Positions 9,042 to 19,600 of a DNA stretch of 64,000 bases are shown piece after piece. How positions within the stretch are numbered: the first letter of the stretch is position 1; each line of letters starts with the position of its first letter. Below the pieces are notes generated by a model, which saw only the letters and a program-made list of their open reading frames with translations, did not search any database and was not told the DNA's origin. Location of the stretch: assembly GCF_014805685.1 (NCBI RefSeq), contig NC_060901.1:19408905-19472904 (forward strand). Reading direction: 5' to 3'. Made by a program: the position numbers and the translations under genes. This DNA comes from Silurus meridionalis (Eukaryota > Chordata > Actinopteri > Siluriformes > Siluridae).

Positions 9042-12000
9042 ATGGCTGAATTTGTTGTGGATAAACAAGAAGGACCGACACTGGAAGCCTCAGGTATAAA
9101 GATTTAGATCCTGTTTTCTGGCTCATGCTAGCAGGAGGTGGTGTGAACCTTCACAGGACTGTAGGAAAGTCTTCTGGTTCTTTAATTATAAGAGAATAAG
9201 CTGATAAAAGATCATTCTCTCATGGAAATAAACTTTTATTAGGTTCTCAGTAAGACTGTACTGAATGATGGATGTATTATTGTGTTTCCTGCACAGGTCT
9301 CAGGCTTCCTCTGTCCTCAGTGCGTCTGCTGGTTCCTCCTCTGCGCCTGATGTCTGCGTTTATGTGGCAGGTGGTGCAGGAGAAAAACCTGGTGCATTAT
9401 GGGAAACTGGAGGAGTTTGTGTGTATGGTTACGGAGAGCGTGCCACACCTTCTGACTTACAGACAAAGAGTTCAGCTCATCCTGGGACTGAGGGCACGGG
9501 TGAGCGTGAACATCCACTGAACGTCAAGAGACGTTCGAGCGATCTTGAGACGTTCGAGTGAGTGATGTTGAGATGTTCGAGCGATCTTGAGACGTTTGAG
9601 TGAGCGATCTTGAGACGTTCGATCGATCTTGAGATGTTCGAGCGAGTGATGTTGAGATTTTCGAGCGATCTTGAGACGTTTGAGTGAGCGATCTTGAGAT
9701 GTTTGAGCGAGTGATGTTGAGATGTGTGAGCGATCTTGAGACATTTGAGTGAGCGATGTTGAGACGTTCATGGGATCTTGAGACGTTCGAGCGAGCGTTC
9801 TTGAGACGTTTGAGCGTTCTTGAGACGTTTGAGCGTTCTTGAGACGTTTGAGCAATCTTGAGACGTTCATGGGATCCTGAGACGTTCGAGCGAGCGATCT
9901 TGAGACGTTCGAGCAAGCGATCTTGAGACGTTCAAGCGAGCGATCTTGAGACGTTTGAGCATTCTTGAGACATTCGAGCAATCTTGAGAGCGAGCGATGT
10001 TTAGATTTTCTTCAGATTCTTAGGTCTGAAGAATGCAGTATATGAGATCTGGATTTAAGAACAGACCTGTCAGGTGTCTGAGTGTAGGAATGTCTCGACA
10101 GTTGTCTCATATGTCTTCAGTTTGAACACATCTCATTTCTAATGGGTTTCTATTAGAAACTATTCCCCAGATATCAAGAAAATCACCAGTTTCTTCGTCT
10201 TGGTTCCCAAAAACGTGGGTCCCCTAAACACAACTTGGTCTTTTCCACGATTTTTTGAATGCAATTTTGGAAATGTTCATTATCACATTGCTCGTATTTA
10301 GGGGTCCATGCACTGAAGCTCAGGAATACAAAATGTAAATGTGGCTTATGTAATAAATCCATACCTGAGTATGTGTGCAGTTTATTTTAGACTTAAAATT
10401 GATCTTTGGATACGATGTTTCAGAGCCACAGGAGTTTAATTTAAAATCTTTCTTTGACAAATGAATATCTAGTGTGAGTTTATTATCTGAGTGGAATAAA
10501 GTAGAATTTATTAGATGATCTTTATACTGTTCTAATGTCGATTGTTCCTTTTGATGAATTCAGATGATCTTGGAGATGCTCCACAAGCCGGAGGATGTGA
10601 AACTCGTCCAGATGCACTTGGACAGAATGAGGCTTCCTGATATTCCGACCGGATGTTCTGTCGTGAGTAGATTTCTGTTTCACCGACATGCATGAAGACA
10701 CGTCCTTGGCTTTGTCTCCAGGCACCATGGAGAATAAATCCAGGTGTGTTTTTATTTTTTTCTCAGGATGTAGACTCGGATTTTGAGCTCTCTGTGTGTA
10801 ACTTTAAGGCGCTCGTCCTCGCGCTGTTGAAGGATCCTGCAGAAAAAGTCTATTTCTTTCAGGTGAGTTCCGACATTTGTATTAAATTCATGTGATTGAC
10901 AGTTCAGTCTGAATTCATTTGCGAGTTCTTCTTTCTGTTGGTGTTCTTTTCTGGTGCAGGAGGTGTTTCCTGTGGAATATGGTCCACGCTATGACTCCGC
11001 GCTGAAGGAACTGATGTGGGAGCTGCTTTCCCGTCTCGAGAGGCTCTTTCCCGTTCCAGACTTTAAAGAGGTGCAGGAGTATTTAAACCCTAAACCAAAT
11101 CACGTGACATTTTTTAACACGACACGACCCTTTGAGGGAGCGATATGAGGTGTAATGTGGATGGGGTAACCAGTTGGTATTAGAAGACTAATTTATAGAA
11201 CACAAAGTATAAACTAAAAGAACTGATTGTGATGTGTTCCAGACTATATCTTGGCTCACTCCTGCCCCTGCTGGTATGGATGAATGCATGCAGTCTGAGC
11301 CCAAACACCTGAAAGCTCTGTTTGAGCAGCACAAAGTCGTCAGCAGCATGGACCATCAAAACTGGGCTAAAGGTTCCTCGTTAGGTAATGTGGTCAAACG
11401 TTTGTGGACACCCAACAATCACATTCCTGTTTGCTTGTTATGAGCGCCTTCACTCTTCGGTGAAGCCTTTCCAATAGATTTTGGATCGTGGCTCTGATCA
11501 TTCATTCATGTGTGAGATCAGACACTGATGTTGAGGAGATTGAGGAAGAATTGAAGATAATTTAAATGTGAAATTAAAATCACCAGAAAGTCACTGTTAA
11601 TAAGGGAGTCATTGCGATTGAAACGAATCATTTAAAGAGTCGATTCATTCAAGAACAAAACACCATCGTGTTGCTCAGGGACAAAACAGTGCTGTTGCTT
11701 TGTTTGGAATGATTTTTGTTTGGCGAAATCGAGGAAAAACAGGCACTGTCTCAAAAGCGTAAGCTTTTTAATATGAACTTTTTGTTTATTGAACTATCAA
11801 AATGCAGATTTTTGAACTATACTATATGAAATGATATAAATGGACACATTTTCTGATATTTTCATTTTGAATTTTGTGGTCATTCTAAATGCATTTTAAT
11901 AAATGGAATCTTAGACATCATCATCATCGTTAAAACAACAGTAGTGATATTATCGATATACATATCGTACACCCCGAGTCTGATGCTCAGGTTTCCTCAT

Positions 12001-15000
12001 GCTTTCGGTGATATCAGGTATTGACTATTATTTTATTTCTTGCCCCCACAGATGCTCTGAATGCTACCTCAGGAGACTGTATAATCTCTTCGCTTTCTGT
12101 CCCTCCGTCGACACACATGGCTGTCACTACTGAATCCATGGTTTACCACATCCAGCCGACCACTGTGACCATCCTGAGCCAGACCGCCCTGGGCCAGTTG
12201 GGCTCCGAAGCCATCATTGTGACTGATTACTCAGAGGTTGAGTTGGACAGCACTGAAGTGGCCGAGGAACCGGTGGACAGGTGCGTAGAGGTGCACGCCG
12301 GAAGCACCTCGGTGGTGGAGGTTCTCCGCAACCAAGCTGCTGTTGAAGAAGAGGAGATCATTACTGTGAGCCGACACGTCAAATTTCCCAAAGATCCAGA
12401 GAGCAACCGCAGCAGTGAGGAGGACGAGAGAAGTCTTTGTGAGAAATCTACTCAATGCGAAATCATCAGTGACGTGAACGATCTCAGGAGCACGGGGAAT
12501 GATCACTCAAATGATTCTGACGGGGAAAGACACAATAAAGAGCTCAGGGAAAGAACCAAAGATGCACCGCAGCCTCCTGTATGTCAGGAGGACGTCGGAG
12601 AACCTGATCCTGCTCAGGATAAGAGCATGGGCTTAACCTGCAAGGACCAGGCAGTGCCGGAGCGAAGGGGGCGTGGAAGACCGAGGAAGAACACCCTGGT
12701 ACCAAAGCTGGTTCAGAACGGGAGACGAGGGAGACGACCCAAAACGGGAAAAAACACAGAGAAAAAGTATGGAACAGACGCGTGTACATCATCTTTAGTT
12801 GTGTTTTCTCCTAAATTGTTTTATTAAATATGTTGTCTTACTGTCTTGTTTATTTCACAGGAAAAATGAAGACATTGGAGAAAAAAATGGTAAATTCACT
12901 ATATGGACAAAAGTTTGTGGACATCGGATTATAGTAATATGTGCTTTTTTTTATAAAAGATTTTTGAACATCCCATTCTACATTTAGTCTCCATTATAGT
13001 AACCTTCACTCTTTCAGGAAGATGTTCCACTAGATATAGCTATAAGGGCATTGATAAGTGATGTAGATGTGGTGAGGAGGCCTGGGGTGCAGTCAGCATG
13101 AAAATATTCTTCCCAAAGGTGTTCAATTGAGTTTATAGCTTTATAGCAGGAGATCTTCCACTCCAAACCATATCTTCATAGAGCTGGCTTTTACGCACAG
13201 GGTTGGCATTGCCATGCTGGAACACATTTGGGTCTTCTAGTTGAAGTAAAGGGAAATATTTACTTATTTACATAATTAATTTTCATGATTCAGTACTGGT
13301 TTTTTATTTTTTTTATTTTATAAAGTATTCTTTTATAAAGTAATTCAGTACTATTTTACTGAACTTTATTACAAAAATAAAATAAAAAACAGTACTAAAT
13401 CATGAAAATTAATTAAGTAAATAAATATGAATATATTAATTAATCGATATAATTATATCATTAATAAATAATAAATACTGTATAATATACCACTCTCCAT
13501 GCAGCATGCAGTTTCGCTTGTTAAAAAAAAAAACATGTAGTGTCAGAGTTTTACCTCTAGAGGCCACTCCTGTAAAGACAGTGGACAAGAAGCTGGAAAA
13601 ACTATCGGTATGAATAGTTCCAGCAACCAACTATAGTCAAAAAATGATGAATCAGTCGACATCAAATTCAGTATGTGCATAAAACATTTGTGACATCAAA
13701 CGGACAAATGAATGACCTTGGGTTTTTTTTGTTTTTTTTTTACATATGTGTGACACACAAATATTTTAATAGTAGAAAACGTATAAAATCCAGAGATCTT
13801 TCACATATAAATATTTCTATAATATTCAGTCTATAATATTTTTGGAGGGAAAAAAGTTTAATTATAAATGAACGTATTATTTGGATGTTTGTGATGTAAG
13901 AACATGGTCATAATCTTTACACTTCTTTCAGATGGAAAGTCCGAGACGTTCAAGACTGAACACGAGGGTACGGAAAACACGGTCCTGTCTTGTGACCCGA
14001 ACACGGCGAGACCCATAAATACTGAAACGTCCGAAAATCCCCGTGCCCGGTACGTTTGCAACACGTGTGGCCGCAAGTTCACTCGCACGTCGGATGTCCG
14101 GCGGCATCAGCTGACCCACACGGGCGAGCGGCCGTTCCGTTGCGCTCACTGCGAGAAGACGTTCCAGCACGCGTGGGATCTGACTAAGCACTGCCGTAAG
14201 TTTCATGGTGAAGCAACGTTCTCTTGCTGCCTCTGTCCGAATCAGTTCGTCAATTTCCGCTCCCTGACTGCACACCATAAGAAGAGCCACGGCGGCGAGC
14301 TGCCTCATTACTGCTCCATCTGCGGGCAGGCCAGTGTCAGTGAGGCTGCTCTCGTGCAGCACCGGAAAACGCACAGCGCTACTCAGCAGTATGTTTGCGA
14401 GCAATGCGGCGAAGGCTTTGACACTTTACTGCAGCGCTCGGTCCACAGACAGAGCCACCGCATGCACCGCAAGTTTAAATGTCCGCAGTGTGACAAGACG
14501 TACTCGCGACAGGCGGACGTGAAGCGCCACCTGCTGAGCCACACGGGTGAGCGGCCGCATCCATGCAACCTGTGTGGAAAAAGCTTCGCGCTCCGGGCCG
14601 GCCTCCAGAAACACCAGCTCACTCACACAGGTGAGAGGCCGTTCCCTTGCCCTCACTGCCCCAAGGCATTCAACCTGCTCTCCATCATGCGTCGACACGA
14701 GCGCATGCACACGGGAGAGCGCCCGTTCCTGTGTTCGCAATGCGGCAAGCGCTTCCTGTCGCTCGGAGAACTCCTCAAGCACGACAAGTCGCACACGGAT
14801 GCCCGGCCGCACGTGTGCACTCAGTGCCAGAAGAGATTCAAGTCGAAGCGGGCTCTGCACGAGCACGTTCTCAGCCACAGCGGCATGCGCCCGTATCCCT
14901 GCAAATACTGCGACAAGACGTTCTCTAAGCCTTTCGCTTTGAACCGCCACCATTTGATGCACACGGGCGAGAGACCCTTCGCGTGCTTGCACTGCGAGAA

Positions 15001-15316
15001 GACCTTCCTGACGTCGGCCGAGTTGGCCTTGCACAAGCGCGTGCACACCGGAGAGCGGCCCTACGTCTGCCCAGAGTGCCCCTGGAAGTTTCGGAGTTCC
15101 TCTGAGTTGGCGCGTCACCGGCGCACTCACGGCCAGCAGAGGGCGTACTCCTGCAGCTACTGTCCCAAAATCTACACTGGCATATCGAAATTGAAAAACC
15201 ACATGCGAATGCACACTGGGGAGGACAACACAAAGTGCCCTGAGGACATTAGCCATACAGTAGAAGTCCAAGAGTTTACTCTGACAGAGGGCGACGCTAC
15301 TGAGAGCCTCTCATGA
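9042..15316 (+). CDS. TINF2_N-AT-hook-C2H2 fusion protein (gene A), nine exons, 943 aa
   Basis: Exons: 9042-9093, 9297-9499, 10564-10662, 10767-10862, 10960-11070, 11243-11384, 12052-12766, 12861-12889, 13932-15316. All have GT-AG borders and the 2832 nt stay in one frame. Residues about 18-234 (exons 2-6) match the TIN2 N-terminal domain, the shelterin TRFH-like fold that contacts TRF2 and TPP1. Key segments are LRLMSAFMWQVVQEKN, YGKLEEFV, ILGLRAR and the GPRYDSALKELMWELLSRLE helix. Residues 235-482 form an acidic linker with SGDCIISSLS, a SUMO-binding-like IIVTDYSEVELD, and two AT-hooks (RGRGRPRK at 440-447, RRGRRPK at 459-465). Residues 523-910 are 14 C2H2 fingers with TGERPF linkers; several are non-consensus in spacing. 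The start ATG follows the promoter. Probably a nuclear DNA-binding protein; a telomeric role is inference. Confidence 0.88.
9518..9995. repeat. CpG-rich 19/23-bp minisatellite in intron 2 of gene A
   Basis: More than 20 tandem copies of a core close to TTGAGACGTTCGAGCGATC (19 bp). Copies with an extra GAGC or GAGT are 23 bp long. Units differ by C-to-T and G-to-A changes at CpG, as expected for methylated DNA. It reads open in two minus-strand frames only because the unit lacks stops. Confidence 0.9.
11392..11555 (+). mobile_element. Tc1/mariner-type relic (T1) in intron 6 of gene A
   Basis: It begins at GGTCAAACGTTTGTGGACAC, only eight bases after the exon 6 donor, followed by CCTTTCCAATAGATTTTGGA and AGACACTGATGTTGAGGAG. 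It is truncated and lacks the right end. Confidence 0.65.
12897..13255 (+). mobile_element. Tc1/mariner-type copy (T1) in intron 8 of gene A
   Basis: The left terminal repeat CACTATATGGACAAAAGTTT starts eight bases after the exon 8 donor. Internal markers follow in the T1 order: GGAAGATGTTCCACTAGATA, GAGGAGGCCTGGGGTGCAGT, GCAGGAGATCTTCCACTCCA and CATGCTGGAACACATTTGGG. The right end is missing or abuts the inverted repeat at 13256. Confidence 0.8.
13256..13430. repeat. AT-rich long inverted repeat
   Basis: The left arm near 13258-13304 (TAATTTTCATGATTCAGTAC) is mirrored by the right arm at 13386-13428 (GTACTAAATCATGAAAATTA). A second, inner inverted repeat lies around AAGTAATTCAGTACTATTTT. 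This could be a palindromic MITE or a hairpin-forming element. Confidence 0.65.
13431..13630 (+). repeat. Unnamed dispersed repeat U, copy 1
   Basis: It shares an ordered set of blocks with 30350-30495. These are CACTCTCC..CAGCA, CATGTAGTGTCAG, CTAGAGGC, AGACAGTGGAC and AAGCTGGAAAAACTAT. I do not recognise the family. Confidence 0.5.
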
Positions 15317-15416
15317 TCACATGACTCTGCAAATGCGATTATATTCTCAGTTAACATTACAAAGACTAAGATTTTGTTTTTGCAATGATGTATAATGGAT
15401 TCACTCTATAATGACT

Positions 15417-15422
15417 ATTAAA
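15417..15422 (+). promoter_or_regulatory. Poly(A) signal ATTAAA, gene A
   Basis: ATTAAA about 100 bp after the gene A stop, with TTTGGTTTTTCTCC downstream. This implies a short 3' UTR. Confidence 0.5.
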
Positions 15423-15470
15423 CTGTTACACACACGGTCTGAGTCGAATTTGGTTTTTCTCCTCTACACA

Positions 15471-15497
15471 CACAGACACACACACACACACACACAG
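15471..15497. repeat. (AC)n microsatellite
   Basis: Short AC tract behind gene A. Confidence 0.9.
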
Positions 15498-15785
15498 ACC
15501 TGATTACTGTTCAGTACCTAATGTACTGGTGTATTCTTCATCTGTAGTTTTCTACATCCAGGGTGCAGTTTAATAATACATTTGCTTTTGGCTGCGTAGC
15601 TCGAAATTTTGTTTCTTCACACTAAAAAAAAAGGGCAAGTTTAGCGATACTTGGCTTAAAATAAATGAATTTAGGGCTCTGCTTAGGTCAGTCGCTAACA
15701 TGTTTGTGTTGTGATAAAGGTCTTAAATTTCATTATTAATGATTTTAAAAAGGTCTTAAATTGGGAACCTGCAGAAACCCTGTAA

Positions 15786-15965
15786 GAATACCATCATGGG
15801 AATGAAAGTGGGATTTATTAGGCAGCAAGTGAGCAGTTTTGGAAGCGGATGTGCTGAAAAAAGGAAAAATGGACAAGAATCTGAGTGACTTTCAGAAGAG
15901 CCAAAAACAGTTTAAGGAACATGACAAAAAGCTCAGGGTGTTGATTTGGAATCCAAAGTCCTTCT
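15786..15965 (+). mobile_element. Tc1-like transposon deletion relic (family T2)
   Basis: The left part (TATTAGGCAGCAAGTGAGCA, AAAAATGGACAAGAATCTGA) is joined to a right internal part (AGGAACATGACAAAAAGCTC, TGTTGATTTGGAATCCAAAG) of the T2 transposase gene. About 1 kb has been deleted between them. Confidence 0.7.
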
Positions 15966-16306
15966 AGTGATGCGCGCGCACACACACTCAGAGGTGAAGG
16001 GGAGAAGCGGATCTACACAACCTCAGGCGGGTGGTTTTAATTTTATTCAGATAGTATTGAGAGTGCAGTTTGGTCCTCTGGACGCACGAGGGCGTTGTGA
16101 GAAATAAAAAACCTTAAGGAAGCTACTGAAACATCCGGTGATGTGTTCAACAGCTCCAGGAATTTCTTGCCTAATTGTATTGTTCTTCTAAACACCAGAT
16201 TTGCTGCTCACAAACGCGTTCTGGAGAAGCAGTTTGTTTCATTTGTAAGGTGAGGTGAAAGCTGCACGATTCCGTGGAGAAACCAGAGTCCAGCCAGGCT
16301 GTGGGG

Positions 16307-16518
16307 ATGGAAGTTTTAGGGCAGGAGAACACCAAGGGTAAGGCAACAGCAGGGAAATGTGCTGTGGAACACTTTGAGATGTTTGGTGCTCATGTCCTAC
16401 TCCTACAGTTACTGCACTCAGGGTGCGTTTACTTTTGCACTCCACCTACAGTGTGTGTACTCGGGTTTAAAACTAAACGTGGAGACAGAAATCCATACAT
16501 CTGACTAATACAGGAGTG

Positions 16519-16564
<46 letters not shown>

Positions 16565-16592
16565 GTTGTGTTTTTATTATTATTATTGTATT

Positions 16593-16630
<38 letters not shown>

Positions 16631-19600
16631 GTATTTTATTATTATTGGTATTGTATTTTTAAATTATTATTATTACTAATTATTATTGTATTTCTTTTCT
16701 TATTATTATTGGGGCAAAGGTTCAATAAAAAAAAATGAAGGCATGACATTGGTGGGAAAAGTCAATATATGAGACTAAGAGAAATAAGATATTTCGAGAA
16801 TAATATCAGAATATTTTGGGAACTAAAAAGGCTTCAGACCAGCTTCAGATATTAAACTAGTAGGTGCCTAATACACACACGTGAGGAATCTCACCTTCAT
16901 AGTCTTAATTATATTCAATTAATTACAGTATACATCGTAACAAAGCAGCTGGATATAAATAAATTCTTCTGTACATTTGTCCCTAATGATCGATTTAGAG
17001 GTGATGATGGTGTGAGGGAAAACTCCTTGGGACATCATGATGCTTATCGATGTGGATGTTGTTCCAGATCCTCCTCTCCTGGCCTCTCTGCGTCTCCTGA
17101 TCCCACCTCTGCGCCTGATCTCGGCAGTCCTGTGGCGGGTCGTGCAGCAGCAGGATGTAATGCAGTACGGGATGCTCGCCGACTTCGTGACGTTGGTTAC
17201 TGAAGCCGTGCCGGAGCTTTTTAGTCCAACCAACGCTGTTCAGCTTGTTCTGGGCCTGAGAGCAAAGGTGAAGCGTTCAAAACCACAAGTTTGAGGAACG
17301 AACCACTAGTGTGTCGGGTGTCCCAATACTTTTGGGTGTATATTAAGCAGTAGATAACTTTCTTGATGGACTTCCTTCTTTGTTTTTGTACCAGCTAATT
17401 CTGGAGCTGTGCTACAGGGATGAACCGGCAGACGCGTGTGTCCAGCCTCACCTCAACAGCGTCCAGACGGTTCTTCGTCTGGTCAAACAGGCAAGTCCTC
17501 AAGTTTCACCAAATCGTGAAAAACGTTCGCTACATCGCTGTTAATTTTATTTGAGAAGTGCACAAGTGTGTCTGATAACCAGGCTGCTGTGTAAACATCC
17601 AGGTGGAGAGCACGGGGTTCGAAGAGGCAGGAGATCACTTTGTGGAAGTGGTTGAGACGCTCATCAAAGATGCTGAGCAGAAAGAACATTTCTTCCAGGT
17701 CTGGAAGTGTAATATGAGCACTGAGATATAAATATGTTCTGCATCTGCTGCATTTCAACATACAAAATAGATCTGAAGTTCAAAGTTTGGTATAGAGAGC
17801 AGTTGTATGTAGAGGACATGTGAAGAACATGTGAAGAACGTATGTGAACAGTGTGTAATCTCTTTATCTCCTGCAGTCATTCAGCATTGTTATTAGGAAA
17901 GCTCCAAACATCTCCACCACAAATTTGTTACCAGACGATCATTTCAGAAGCTACTATGGAGAAACATTGTGTACAGCATTCGTGGTGTTTCTTTCTCTTG
18001 TAGAACGTGTTTCCAGTGGTGTTTGGCCCCAGCTATGACTCCGCCCTTCAGAGATTGCTGTGGGACTTCCTGTCCCGACTGGAGCGCTTCCTGCCAGTGC
18101 CAGACCTCCTTCAGGTGCTAAACATCGAGCTGGATTAGGATCTGCAAACGTTGTTTTGTTGTACTCCTAGAGTAGATCTGATAAACGTCTCTGGATCCTT
18201 TGGGTTTCAGACGGCGGCCTGGATCAGGTCCGAGTCTTCTGCTTTGAAAGACTGTGAGGAATCCATCAGGAACCCAGAAAACTTGAAATCGCTGCTCCAT
18301 CACCATAAGTGCCTTGGACATCTGGACACATGTGGTAGGTGATTGTGAGGGTGAGGGTTCTGGGAGATAAAATTCAGCACATTTCAGCAACACTTTTATT
18401 AGGAACACCTTCTCACCTAATGGTCCAGTCAGGTTCTCACAAGCTCCAACTGGCTTCACTGAGACTCTGACTAAATAAGTCATTAATGCACTATAAATGT
18501 ATTTTTTGGTGCCTTTTACACATCCATCATGTGGAGAACGTGTTCCGAACTGTACAAAGTTCTTTTCTGATTTTCCTCCTCAGTCTCCTCATCATTGGCG
18601 CGAGATGGTGACTGCATCCTGAGCGCTTTGTCTGGAAAAAAACCCAGAGTGGCTCAGATGAAGCCAAGCGATGGTCCACATGCTCCAACTCCTCCCAGTG
18701 AAATGACCATGTGTCTGATGGACGCAACCGACGTCGAGACGGTCGTCGTGACATCCGACTGGACGGGGATCGAAATATGTTCAAACCAAGACGAGGATGA
18801 AGAAGATCCGCATCTCGGTGCCGACTGCAAGGAGTCTAAAGGGAACACAGAGGAACGTGAAATCCGAGCCGAGAAAATCACAGAGAAGCGTTTGGAAGAT
18901 CGCAATGGATCTGTAGGTTGCAGGACTGCAGGAGAAGAAGAACTGCAATGCGATGCTGAGGAGAGCCCGAGTATCACTTCTCCTGTGAAGTCTACCCAAA
19001 CCGTGACCCGCAGGTCCGCTCGGAAACCTAAGCAGACGTGGAAGTTGAAATTAGTCAACCTTCAGACGCAGAAACGAAAGAATGGTGCGGAAACCCGACA
19101 CAAGCGAGAGAAAACATTGAGGAGCTCCAGAGATGAGACGGAGATACGCCGAGAGCAGGTCGCTTCAGATGATGGGTCAGAACACATTTAATTATAGTGT
19201 CAGAGATCATGGATTACTGTTAGAGATGCACTATATGGTCAATAGTTTGTGGATGTCTGACCACACCCCATTCCACATTCCATTCACTCTCCATTTGTTG
19301 TTCTAATAAAAAAGATTTATGGAGATTTGTGCTCATTTAAGGGTTTTACCAAAGTGATGTGGGTGAGGTAAAGAGGTCTGGGGGTGCAGTCAGCCTTCAC
19401 ATTCATCTCAATAGGTCTTGTAGCTTTATAGCAGGAGATCTCCCACTCCATCTTCTGGCTTTGTGCACTAGAGCATTGTCATGATGATACAACTTTGGAT
19501 TTTGTATATAATTGTGCGCCTCCGGGTCGGTAGGAACAGTTTGGGGAGGATCTACAATACGAGTGGGAAAAGACGGGTGTCCAAATACTTTTGGCCATAT

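Noticed and set aside
9472..9981. Minus-strand frames of 130 and 169 codons with RLKIARTSQDRS repeats
   Set aside because: Translation of the intronic minisatellite; no splice context or domain.
12799..12987. Small plus-strand frame across exon 8 of gene A
   Set aside because: Different frame from the spliced product. The 29-nt exon 12861-12889 fits the phase of its neighbours.
14426..15271. 281-codon minus-strand frame across the finger exon of gene A
   Set aside because: Antisense shadow of the C2H2 array. The same effect explains 20340-20981 and 4091-4504.
17037..17294. Unspliced start of gene B at ATG 17037
   Set aside because: The ATG lies at the end of a dispersed repeat, and a correct-phase acceptor matches gene A. 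Kept only as an alternative.
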